From positions 806,001 to 870,000 of the forward strand of contig JACKJT010000002.1 of assembly GCA_020637795.1 (NCBI GenBank): 64,000 bases of DNA. Reading direction: 5' to 3'. The translations under genes were made by a program, and so were the position numbers. The notes beneath the pieces are model-generated. The model saw only the letters and a program-made list of their open reading frames with translations. It ran no database searches and had not been told where the DNA came from. This document shows, piece by piece, positions 17,234 through 24,763 of this stretch. Position 1 is the first letter of the stretch. Every line of letters starts with the position of its first letter. The DNA is from Hoeflea sp. Its GTDB lineage: Bacteria > Pseudomonadota > Alphaproteobacteria > Rhizobiales > Rhizobiaceae.

Positions 17234-18123
17234 TACAGAAGCCTCCCCTTGAACAGGCCCTGCGGCCGGAACAGCAGCAGCGCCACCATAATGAAGAAGG
17301 CCACGGCGGATTTGTAGGAGGGCGAAATCAGCGGCTCGTCGCTGAGCCAGGTAAAGGTCGCGGTTTCCTCGGCGATGCCGATGATCAGGCCGCCGGCAAT
17401 GGCGCCCATCGGCTTGCCGATGCCGCCAAGCACGGCGGCTGCGAACATCGCCAGCAGCAGGTTCCAGCCGAGATTTGGATGCATCGAGGTGTCCATGCCG
17501 GCAAACACGCCGGCTGTCGCCGCCATCGACGCGCCGATGACCCAGGTCCAGCGCACCACCCGTTCGGTATCGAGACCCGCAACCGCCGCCAATTCCGGTT
17601 CGTCGGAAACGGCGCGCATGGCGCGGCCAAGCTTCGAGCGGGTCAGGAAGAAGTGCAGCGCAATCGCGATGACCAGGGTGAGCACGATGACCTGCATGTG
17701 CAGCTCGGAAATCCGGAACGTGTCGAACAGCACCACCGGCATCCGAACGCCAGAGGTGAACACCTGGTTGCCCGAACTCCAGAACAGCTGCGCCAGCGAG
17801 CGGAAGATCAGCGCCACGCCGAAGGAGGCGATCACCGTGTAGATGGTCGGCAGCTTTCTCAGTGGCTTGTAGAAGAACTGGTCCACCGCCAGCGCCGAGA
17901 CAATCGCCAGCGCGATGCCGAACGGCAGCAGCAGCAGCGGATGGACGGGAATGAACCAGACCGCCGTCAGCACGCCGTAGCCGCCGAGGGTCATCAGGTC
18001 GCCATGGGCGAAATGCGCAAAGCGCAGAATGCCGAAGATCATCGAGATGCCGACCGCGCCCAGCGCATAGACGCTGCCGATGGTCAGTCCCGGAACCAGA
18101 TAGAGGTTGATGAAGTCGATCAC
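17233..18123 (-). CDS. Branched-chain-amino-acid-type ABC permease (LivH-like)
   Basis: 296 residues with about eight helices. YALGAVGISMIFGILRFAHF is the diagnostic LivH N-terminal motif, usually written GxxNFAHG in the family; here it continues AHGDLMTLGGYG. SKLGRAMRAVSDEPELAAVA is the EAA-like coupling helix and GGIGKPMGAIAGGLIIGIAE is the conserved C-terminal motif. It overlaps the preceding ATPase gene by 4 bp. With LivM it forms the transmembrane channel of the importer. Confidence 0.9.
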   Translation of the reverse strand: MIDFINLYLVPGLTIGSVYALGAVGISMIFGILRFAHFAHGDLMTLGGYGVLTAVWFIPVHPLLLLPFGIALAIVSALAVDQFFYKPLRKLPTIYTVIASFGVALIFRSLAQLFWSSGNQVFTSGVRMPVVLFDTFRISELHMQVIVLTLVIAIALHFFLTRSKLGRAMRAVSDEPELAAVAGLDTERVVRWTWVIGASMAATAGVFAGMDTSMHPNLGWNLLLAMFAAAVLGGIGKPMGAIAGGLIIGIAEETATFTWLSDEPLISPSYKSAVAFFIMVALLLFRPQGLFKGRLL

Positions 18124-18839
18124 GCTGCTGCACCTCCGAGGAAGGAGCGGCGGACCGCATCGTCATTGAGCAGCGCCTCCCCCGTTCCTGAAACGAAATT
18201 CCTGCCGCTGACCAGCACATGGCCATTGTCGGCAATCCTGAGCGCCTGCTTGGCGTTCTGCTCGACCATCAGGATGGTCACGCCGCGCTTGCGGATATCA
18301 AGCAGCAGGTCGAAGATGATCTCGAGATAGGCCGGCGAAAGACCCGCGGTCGGCTCATCGAGCAGCAGCAGTTTCGGCTCGCTCATCAACGCCCGGCCCA
18401 TCGCCACCATCTGCCGCTGGCCGCCCGAAAGTTCGCCGGCCGCCTGGCCGAGCTTGCCCTTGAGGTCGGGAAACAGCGACAGCACGTTCTCGCGCACCAT
18501 TTCCTTGTCCTTGGGAGGGGCTGCATAGGTGCCGACATCGAGGTTTTCATCTACCGTCAGCGTCGGGAACACGTTGCGGCTCTGCGGCACCATGGATATG
18601 CCCAAGGGCACCAGTTGCGCCGTCTTCAGACCGGTGATGGCCTTCCCGGCAAAAGTGACCTCGCCTTCCGAGCGCGCCGTCAGCGCGAAGATGGTCTTGA
18701 GCAAGGTCGACTTGCCGGCGCCGTTTGGTCCGATAATGACCGAGATCTCATGCTCGGCCACGTCGAGATTAACCGCCTCGATGATCGGCACGCCGCCATA
18801 GCCGGCAGTAAGCCCCTTGACGGAAAGCAGCGCGCTCAT
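18120..18839 (-). CDS. ABC importer ATP-binding protein (LivF-like)
   Basis: 239 residues, a full nucleotide-binding domain: Walker A GPNGAGKST, Q-loop SMVPQSRNVFPTLTVDENL, signature LSGGQRQMVAMGRAL, Walker B LLLLDEPTAGLSP and a His switch region with VEQNAKQAL. The VPQSRNVFPTLTV stretch and the missing extra C-terminal insert are LivF-type. It hydrolyses ATP to drive uptake through the LivH/LivM pair. Start and stop overlap its neighbours by 4 bp, showing translational coupling. Confidence 0.92.
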   Translation of the reverse strand: MSALLSVKGLTAGYGGVPIIEAVNLDVAEHEISVIIGPNGAGKSTLLKTIFALTARSEGEVTFAGKAITGLKTAQLVPLGISMVPQSRNVFPTLTVDENLDVGTYAAPPKDKEMVRENVLSLFPDLKGKLGQAAGELSGGQRQMVAMGRALMSEPKLLLLDEPTAGLSPAYLEIIFDLLLDIRKRGVTILMVEQNAKQALRIADNGHVLVSGRNFVSGTGEALLNDDAVRRSFLGGAAA

Positions 18840-19609
18840 GACCGGGCCTCGTATTTTCCGCCGCCGAAATAGGCTTCAATGACGCGCGCATCCTGGCGCA
18901 CGGCTTCCACCGTGCCGCGGGTGAGCAGGGTTCCCTGCGCCATCACGATGACCTCGTCACACAGCTTGGAGACATAATCGAGATCGTGCTCGATCAGGCA
19001 GAATGTCAGCCCCTGCTCCTTGTTCAAGAGCAGGATCTTGTCGGAGATCTTGGCCAGCAGCGTTCGGTTGATGCCGGCGCCGATCTCGTCGAGCAGGATG
19101 ATCTTGGGCTTGCGCATCAGCGCCCGGCCGAGTTCCAGCAGTTTCTTCTGGCCGCCTGACAGGTTGCCGGCCTTCTCGTCCTTGACCTGGTCGATCTCGA
19201 GAAACGCCACCATGTCGCGGGCGGCGCGGTAGGTCGCTTCCTCTTCCTGGGCAAAGCGGCCACGGCGGAAGATGACGTTGAACACGTTCTCGCCGATCGG
19301 CGTGGCAGCAGCCGCCATGAAATTCTCGATCACGGTCAGCTGCGAAAATTCGTGCGGGATCTGGAAGGTGCGCGCCAGCCCGCGTTCGGCACGCTGGTGC
19401 GGCTTGAGCCCGGTGATGTCATTGCCCTCGAGCAAGATCCGGCCGCCTGCAAGCGTCACATGACCGGCGATCGCATTGAACATGGTGGTCTTGCCGGCGC
19501 CGTTCGGCCCGATAAGACCGGTGATCCGCCCGGCCGGAATGTCGAAGCTGACGTCGTCGACGACATTGGGGCCGCCGTAACTCACCTTCACGTGTTCAAC
19601 TGATATCAT
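18836..19609 (-). CDS. ABC importer ATP-binding protein (LivG-like)
   Basis: 257 residues. Walker A GPNGAGKTT, RTFQIPHEFSQLTVIENFM (LivG-type Q-loop), signature LSGGQKKLLELGRAL, Walker B IILLDEIGAGIN and EHDLDYVSKLCD. Note Ile-Gly replacing the usual Pro-Thr/Met after the Walker B Glu (DEIGAGIN). The long insert between Q-loop and signature is typical of LivG. It is the first of the four tightly linked transport genes, separated from the binding-protein gene by a 152-bp gap that contains a stable hairpin. Confidence 0.92.
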   Translation of the reverse strand: MISVEHVKVSYGGPNVVDDVSFDIPAGRITGLIGPNGAGKTTMFNAIAGHVTLAGGRILLEGNDITGLKPHQRAERGLARTFQIPHEFSQLTVIENFMAAAATPIGENVFNVIFRRGRFAQEEEATYRAARDMVAFLEIDQVKDEKAGNLSGGQKKLLELGRALMRKPKIILLDEIGAGINRTLLAKISDKILLLNKEQGLTFCLIEHDLDYVSKLCDEVIVMAQGTLLTRGTVEAVRQDARVIEAYFGGGKYEARS

Positions 19610-19696
19610 TTGCGCCCCATGGTGCGGTTTGTCACAACCGCTGGCGATGCCTTTCCGGACCGGCTTTCCCCGACGGATGGCTCGCGCTTTGTTTAT

Positions 19697-19725
19697 GCCC
19701 CTCCCCGCAGGTCGCAGGGAGGGGC
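19697..19725 (-). repeat. Intercistronic hairpin between binding protein and ATPase genes
   Basis: A perfect 9-bp stem (GCCCCTCCC 19697-19705 with GGGAGGGGC 19717-19725) around an 11-nt loop. No U tract follows on the minus strand, so it is not an intrinsic terminator. Such hairpins after binding-protein genes usually protect the upstream message and raise binding protein relative to membrane parts. This role is inference. Confidence 0.55.
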
Positions 19726-19761
19726 TGAATTTCAGGCCCTTTCAGGCCGGTTCAGGCAGGA

Positions 19762-20964
19762 TCACTCGACGATGGCGACCTGCTTGTAGACAGTGCCGTC
19801 GACGACAAACTTGCCGATATAGCCGGCGACGTCGCCGTTCTCGTCGAAGTCGTAGCTGCCGCCGGCGCCATCATAATCGATGTCCTTGCCTTCGGCGATC
19901 AGCGCCTTGGCCTTGGCCCATTCGCCCGGACCGACCTTCTCGCCCGGAGCCGAAGCGACCGCGCGCAGCGCTTCGGCCATCTTGGCACGGTCGGCGGAGC
20001 CGGCCTGCTCGACGGCGAGCAGCGCCAGGAAGGTGGCGTCATAGGTCTGGTCGACAAACGGCTTGTCGGCAGGCTCGTTGTAGGCTGCGGTGTAGAGTTC
20101 GTGCAGCTTGGCCTGGTTCGGGTTGTCGGCCGGCGAGGTCGGCGCCGAGAAGAACGAGGTCGCCAGCGCTTCCGCGCCGATATCGGCGATCAGCGCTTCG
20201 TCGCGCAGGCCATCGGTGCCGATGAACTTGGTGAACAAGCCGCCTTCGATCGCCTGCTTGACGATCTTGCCGCCGGAATCGCCGGCATAGGCAACGACCA
20301 CCAGCGCATCGCCGCCGGCTTTCGACAGCGTCGCCAGCTCGGAGCGGTAGGAGTTCTTCTTTTCCTCGTGCTTGACTTCGGCCACCACTTCGCCGCCGAG
20401 CGCCTTGTAGGCTTCGATGAAGGTGCTGCCGATGCCGACGCCGTAGTCGTTGTTGACGAAGGTCACGGCCACTTTCTTGATGCCCTCGTCGAGCACCATC
20501 TTGGCCAGCACCTTGCCCTGGAAATTGTCCGAAGGCACGATGCGGTAAAGCAGGTCGTTGTCCTTGATGCCGGTCATCGCCGGCGACGTCGCGGTTGGCG
20601 AAATCTGCACCACGCCGGCCGGAATGCCGGCGGCCTCGGCCGAAGCGATCGTTGTGCCCGACATCAGCGCGCCCATGATGATCGGCACGTTCTCGACGTT
20701 GATCAGCTTGCCGGCGGCATCGACCGCGCCCTGCGAGGATCCGGTGGTGTCGCCGTAGACCGCGACAGCTTGACCGTCGAGCAATCCGCCCTGTTCATTG
20801 ACCTGGCTGAAAGCCAGATTGGCCGCGTTCTGCAGCGGCGGAATGAAGCTTGCGATCGGACCGGTGATGTCCATCAAGACCCCGACTTTGGTGTCGGCGG
20901 CAAGCGTTGAAGCGCTCGACGCGAGCAATGCCGCGATCGCCAGTGCATATGTTGTCTTTTTCAT
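19762..20964 (-). CDS. Liv-type periplasmic substrate-binding protein
   Basis: 400 residues. The N-terminal signal peptide (MKKTTYALAIAALLASSAST, cleavage near LAADTKVG) leads to a two-lobed type-I periplasmic binding protein: VGVLMDITGPIASFIPPLQN, IIMGALMSGTTIASAEAAG, VQISPTATSPAMTG and VAVTFVNNDYGVGIGSTF. It captures the cargo for the LivFGHM importer. The clustering with kynurenine/anthranilate genes suggests an aromatic amine or acid ligand, but the pocket cannot be read from sequence. It lies 69 bp after the cupin gene. Confidence 0.92.
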   Translation of the reverse strand: MKKTTYALAIAALLASSASTLAADTKVGVLMDITGPIASFIPPLQNAANLAFSQVNEQGGLLDGQAVAVYGDTTGSSQGAVDAAGKLINVENVPIIMGALMSGTTIASAEAAGIPAGVVQISPTATSPAMTGIKDNDLLYRIVPSDNFQGKVLAKMVLDEGIKKVAVTFVNNDYGVGIGSTFIEAYKALGGEVVAEVKHEEKKNSYRSELATLSKAGGDALVVVAYAGDSGGKIVKQAIEGGLFTKFIGTDGLRDEALIADIGAEALATSFFSAPTSPADNPNQAKLHELYTAAYNEPADKPFVDQTYDATFLALLAVEQAGSADRAKMAEALRAVASAPGEKVGPGEWAKAKALIAEGKDIDYDGAGGSYDFDENGDVAGYIGKFVVDGTVYKQVAIVE

Positions 20965-21033
20965 TGTTTTGCTCCCATTGAATTAGTGTGCCCTATGCCT
21001 CGTGAGCGCCTCGCGGGCCATGATCAAAAACGC

Positions 21034-22125
21034 TCAGATGTCTTCCGCAACCTTTGTTTCGAACGATCCGGGCAGCGAAACCTCCAGCAATTGCAGATCT
21101 TCGCTTGGATCACTGTAGCGCGTTGCCATCCGCGGTGGAATGACAAAAGCATCGCCTTTTTCAAGACGATAAGGCTCCTTGCCCTCGCCTTCCAGCGTCA
21201 TGCTTCCCGACATGACGAAATTGAACAGGATGTCGCCCTCGTGCCTGACCCAGACCGGCGAACAGGCGCCTGAAGGCCGCGCCACCATGACCGAGGCCAC
21301 CCCCTTGGTGTTCTCGTTGATGGTCGTGTCGCGCGCTTCGAAACCCGGAATCCTGAACGGCTTGAAGACGCCGTCCTTGGCCAGGCTGTGGACGAAGCGC
21401 TGGCCGTCCCATTCCCGGTCCGGCCGCTCGTGCGGCGTCGGCAGTTCCATCGTGTGATCGATCTCGGTGACATGCTCGGCCGGCACCCCGATCTCGATGA
21501 CCTCGATCCCGTCGGCCGCGTGCAGCACCTTGTGGCGGATCTGCGGCGGCTGGATGAAGCAGTCGCCCGCATGCAGCCGGCGGGTTCCGCCCTGGTCTTC
21601 GTACAGAACATCGACCCAGCCGTTGATGCAGAAGATCAGCTGGAAGCCGACCTTGTGGAAATGCACCATGTCGGGCACCGGCCCGTCGGGCACCCGGATA
21701 TGCGAGGCGATCATCGCGCCGCCGAGCCGCGAGGGCACCAGGTCACGATACTCCATGCCGGCGCGGCCGATGATCCATGGCGCCTGGTCGGCGAGCCTCC
21801 GGACCACGAAGGCGTGCTCGGTCTTGGGCAGGACCATGGGCGGGTTGAGTTCATCGATCTCGATGCGGGTACCGTTCGGCGCCACCAACTCGCGCTTGCC
21901 GTCGGCAAAACTGTCGGGATCCTCGGTCAGGATGCGAAGCGTCCCAGGCGCTTCCTTGGCCCCCTTCTCGATCCGGATCCTCAGACCATGGCCCGAGAGA
22001 ACGGCAACTTCAGGGTTGTCCGCCGGATAGATCATGTCGAGGCGCATCTTCAGCGTCTTGGTGTAGAACGGCAGGTCGTCCCTGAGTTCCGATGTCGGCA
22101 ACCTGATTTCCGCGCGCGTATCCAA
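21034..22125 (-). CDS. VOC-like plus double-cupin fusion protein, putative aromatic-pathway enzyme or accessory
   Basis: 363 residues. The first 90 look like half of a vicinal-oxygen-chelate domain (EIRLPTSELRDDLPFYTKTL, then NPEVAVLSGHGLRIRIEKG). Two cupin barrels follow. Cupin 1 has the likely metal ligands MVHFHKVGFQLIFCINGW and a later PPQIRHKVLH; cupin 2 (VWVRHEGDILFNFVMSGSM, GDAFVIPPRM) lacks a full ligand set. The start is TTG at 22125 with AGGGAGAGCAGG upstream. It sits between tryptophan dioxygenase and the importer, directly behind the 22229-22252 palindrome. A ring-modifying or sensing role in anthranilate metabolism is inference. Confidence 0.65.
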   Translation of the reverse strand: MDTRAEIRLPTSELRDDLPFYTKTLKMRLDMIYPADNPEVAVLSGHGLRIRIEKGAKEAPGTLRILTEDPDSFADGKRELVAPNGTRIEIDELNPPMVLPKTEHAFVVRRLADQAPWIIGRAGMEYRDLVPSRLGGAMIASHIRVPDGPVPDMVHFHKVGFQLIFCINGWVDVLYEDQGGTRRLHAGDCFIQPPQIRHKVLHAADGIEVIEIGVPAEHVTEIDHTMELPTPHERPDREWDGQRFVHSLAKDGVFKPFRIPGFEARDTTINENTKGVASVMVARPSGACSPVWVRHEGDILFNFVMSGSMTLEGEGKEPYRLEKGDAFVIPPRMATRYSDPSEDLQLLEVSLPGSFETKVAEDI

Positions 22126-22228
22126 CCTGCTCTCCCTTCAAGCCAAACCGTCTTGTCCGTCCGGGCGCATTCGACCCCGGGCACCGGGCAACGATCCCGG
22201 ACGGCATTCAGAGACTATCGAACCGAAT

Positions 22229-22252
22229 AGATATTTCAAGGCTGAAATATCT
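22229..22252. promoter_or_regulatory. Perfect 10-bp palindrome, likely MarR operator
   Basis: AGATATTTCA 22229-22238 and its exact complement TGAAATATCT 22243-22252, separated by AGGC. It is AT-rich inside GC-rich DNA and lies 104 bp upstream of the cupin start. The sequence TATTTCAAG, with GAATA just before it, recurs upstream of the 2-aminobenzoyl-CoA operon (31975 on). Symmetry and position fit an operator for the MarR encoded at 28364. Confidence 0.65.
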
Positions 22253-22275
22253 GGGCCGGGCGGACCGAAGCCCCT

Positions 22276-23118
22276 CTACAGTTCGGTTCGCACGCGCCAG
22301 AGTTCGGGGAATAGCTCCACATCGAGCATACGCTTGAGATAGCTCGTTCCGCCGGTGCCGCCGGTGCCGCGCTTGAGCCCGATCACCCGCTCCACCGTGG
22401 TGACATGGTTGAAGCGCCAGCGGCGGAAATAGTCCTCCAGATCCACCATCTTTTCGGCAACCTCGTAGAGCGCCCAGTGCTTTTCGGGCGCTTCGTAGAT
22501 CACCTTCCAGCCTTCGGTCACGCCGTCATGCAGCGCGTGGGTCTGCCGCACGTCGCGGGACAGAACTTCCTCGGGCATGGCGATGCCGCGCCGCGCCGCG
22601 AGCCGGATCGCCTCGTCATAGAGGCTTGGCTCGCTCAACTCCGTCTCGAGCTTTGCATATACCCCAGGCACATGCGCATGCGGCCGCATCATCGCATGAT
22701 TGCGGTTGCCGAGCGCGAACTCGATCATCCGGTACTGGTAGGACTGGAAACCGGAGGACTGCCCCAGCTTGCGGCGAAAATGGGTGTAGTCGCTCGGCGT
22801 CATCGTCCGGAGCACGTCCCAGGCCGAATTGAGCTGTTCGAAAATCCGCGACACCCGCGCCAGCGTCTTCATTGCCGGCTGCAGCTGGTCGGCGCGGATA
22901 GCCGCCCGCGCCGCAACGATCTCGTGGATCGCCAGCCGCATCCACAATTCCGACGTCTGGTGCTGGACGATGAACAGCATCTCGTCATGCGCATCGGTCC
23001 GCGGCTTCTGCGCCGACAGGACCTGGTCGAGACACAGATAATCGCCGTAGGACATGCGTCCGTCGAAATTCATCTCCGCCCCTTCGGCGGCAGGATCGTA
23101 GTCGCGGGGCTCGCTCAT
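22276..23118 (-). CDS. kynA: Tryptophan 2,3-dioxygenase
   Basis: 280 residues, a heme enzyme opening the indole ring of L-tryptophan to N-formylkynurenine. Family motifs are MSYGDYLCLDQVLSAQKPR, HDEMLFIVQHQTSELWMRL (distal His), the SGFQSYQYRMIEFALGNR stretch, the proximal-His region YFRRWRFNHVTTVERVIGL and the GTGGTGGTSYLKRML substrate-binding loop. The start at ATG 23118 overlaps the kynureninase stop (ATGA); an in-frame start at 23157 would lie deep inside that gene. It is the last gene of the nine-gene operon. Confidence 0.95.
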   Translation of the reverse strand: MSEPRDYDPAAEGAEMNFDGRMSYGDYLCLDQVLSAQKPRTDAHDEMLFIVQHQTSELWMRLAIHEIVAARAAIRADQLQPAMKTLARVSRIFEQLNSAWDVLRTMTPSDYTHFRRKLGQSSGFQSYQYRMIEFALGNRNHAMMRPHAHVPGVYAKLETELSEPSLYDEAIRLAARRGIAMPEEVLSRDVRQTHALHDGVTEGWKVIYEAPEKHWALYEVAEKMVDLEDYFRRWRFNHVTTVERVIGLKRGTGGTGGTSYLKRMLDVELFPELWRVRTEL

Positions 23119-24308
23119 GTGACGGCTTTCCGTTGCTTGAATTCGGGACGATCCCATTCGCCGGTGGCGATGATCTCACTGAGCACTGCCGCGGCATGGC
23201 TCACGTCTCCGGCCGTATTGTAGAGCGGGCAGAAACCGAAACGCATGATGTCGGGCGCCCGGAAGTCACCGATGATGCCGCGCGCGATCAGCGCCTGCAT
23301 CGCCGCATAGCCTTCGTGAAAGCGGAACGAGACCTGGCTTCCGCGGGCGTGCGGATCGCGCGGACTGGCGAGCACCACATCCTTGCAGCCGGCCTCGACT
23401 TCCGAGATGAACTGCTCGGACAACGCGATCGAGCGCGCGCGGATGTCATTCATGTCGACGCCGTCGAAGGCGTCGAGCGCCGCGTCCAGCACCGCCATCT
23501 GGATCACCGGCGGCGTGCCAACCCGCATCCGGCTGATACCCTCGCCCGGACGGTAATCGAGATCGAAGGCGAACGGCGCCTGGTGCCCGAGCCAGCCCGA
23601 AAGCGCCGGACGCACCTGGTCGATCAGGTCGGGACGGACATGGATGAAGCCTGGAGCGCCCGGACCGCCATTGAGATACTTGTAGGTGCAGCCGACCGCG
23701 ATATCGGCATTGCAGCCGGTGAGATCGACCGGCAGCGCGCCGGCGGAATGCGCCAGATCCCAGATCATGATGGCACCGGCGGCGTGTGCCTTGTCGGTGA
23801 TCGCCTTCATGTCGTGCACCCGGCCGGTGCGATAATCGACATGGGTCAGCATGACCGCGGCCACCTCCTCGGTGATGTTGTCAGCCACCGCTTCCGGATC
23901 GACGACCTTGAGCTCGTGACCCTGCTTGAGGCTCTTAAGCAGTCCGTCGGCCATGTAGAGGTCGGACGGGAAATTGCCGTTGTCGGACAGCACGATCTTG
24001 CGGCCCGGACGCATCTCCACCGCCGAGGCCACCGCCTGATAGACCTTGATCGACAGCGTGTCGCCGACAACCGTGCTGCCGGCAGGCGCGCCTATCAGCC
24101 GGCCGATCCGGTCGCCCAGACGCCCGGGCAGATCCATCCAGCGGGCCTTGTTCCAGCCGGTGATCAGCATCGGCCCCCATTCCTCGGCCATCGTCGCGCG
24201 GGCGCGTTCGACAGCCGACTTCGGCAAGGGCCCCAGGGAATTTCCGTCGAGATAGGTGATCCCCTCTGGCAGGTCGAACAGGTCTCGCCGCGTCTGGAAA
24301 CTGCTCAT
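23115..24308 (-). CDS. kynU: Kynureninase
   Basis: 397 residues, PLP-dependent. It hydrolyses L-kynurenine to anthranilate and alanine. The sequence has IWDLAHSAGALPVDL (Asp contacting the PLP ring nitrogen and the conserved His), VGCTYKYLNGGPGAPGF (Schiff-base Lys preceded by the conserved Tyr) and RMRVGTPPVIQMAVL. Length and motifs are canonical, in contrast to the paralogue at 32176. It overlaps tryptophan dioxygenase by 4 bp and starts 4 bp after the Rid gene, so the kynurenine genes are embedded in the anthranilate operon. Confidence 0.95.
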   Translation of the reverse strand: MSSFQTRRDLFDLPEGITYLDGNSLGPLPKSAVERARATMAEEWGPMLITGWNKARWMDLPGRLGDRIGRLIGAPAGSTVVGDTLSIKVYQAVASAVEMRPGRKIVLSDNGNFPSDLYMADGLLKSLKQGHELKVVDPEAVADNITEEVAAVMLTHVDYRTGRVHDMKAITDKAHAAGAIMIWDLAHSAGALPVDLTGCNADIAVGCTYKYLNGGPGAPGFIHVRPDLIDQVRPALSGWLGHQAPFAFDLDYRPGEGISRMRVGTPPVIQMAVLDAALDAFDGVDMNDIRARSIALSEQFISEVEAGCKDVVLASPRDPHARGSQVSFRFHEGYAAMQALIARGIIGDFRAPDIMRFGFCPLYNTAGDVSHAAAVLSEIIATGEWDRPEFKQRKAVT

Positions 24309-24312
24309 GATC

Positions 24313-24723
24313 TCACGCGTCCTTCGCCGATTTGCCGATTTCCGCCGTCGCCTCGATTTCCACCATTGCCGCGTCCTCGATCAGGCCGGCAACGACAATC
24401 ACCGACATCGACGGAAAATGCCGCCCCATGATCTTCCGGTAGGCAGCGCCAACGTCCTTCTGGCGGGCCATGTACTCTTTCTTGTCGGTGATGAACCAGG
24501 TCAGCCGCACGATGTCGGTGACTTCGCCGCCGGCCGCGCGCACGATCGCCGCGATATTGGCCAGCGTCTGCTCGAGCTGGCCGACGAAATCGTGATGCTC
24601 GAACACCTGGTCCTTGTTCCAGCCAATCTGACCACCGGTGTACAGCCGTGTGCCGTCGACCAGCATGCCGTTTGCATAGCCTTTCGGCTTCTCCCAATCC
24701 GGCGGATTGATGGCTTCTATCAT
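24313..24723 (-). CDS. Rid (YjgF/YER057c/UK114) family protein lacking the canonical Arg
   Basis: 136 residues, one Rid domain expected to form trimers. YANGMLVDGTRLYTGGQIGW, FVGQLEQTLANIAAIVRAAG and AAMVEIEATAEI are family motifs. In true RidA imine deaminases an Arg stands in FPARS-V-E-V-A-x-LP; here the segment reads FPSMSVIVVAGLIED, so that Arg is Met. This places it with Rid subgroups lacking classical 2-aminoacrylate deaminase chemistry. Between the CoA ligase and kynureninase it may handle an enamine or imine from 2-aminobenzoyl-CoA reduction; that is inference. Confidence 0.85.
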   Translation of the reverse strand: MIEAINPPDWEKPKGYANGMLVDGTRLYTGGQIGWNKDQVFEHHDFVGQLEQTLANIAAIVRAAGGEVTDIVRLTWFITDKKEYMARQKDVGAAYRKIMGRHFPSMSVIVVAGLIEDAAMVEIEATAEIGKSAKDA

Positions 24724-24763
24724 GGTGAAAGTCCTCGTTTATTATGTCTTGGGAACAATGAGT

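Noticed and set aside
16289..18235. A single 648-codon frame covering both permease genes, as if they were fused
   Set aside because: The upstream part is an out-of-frame shadow of the LivH-like gene. The real proteins start at 18123 and 17233 in different frames with recognisable LivH and LivM ends.
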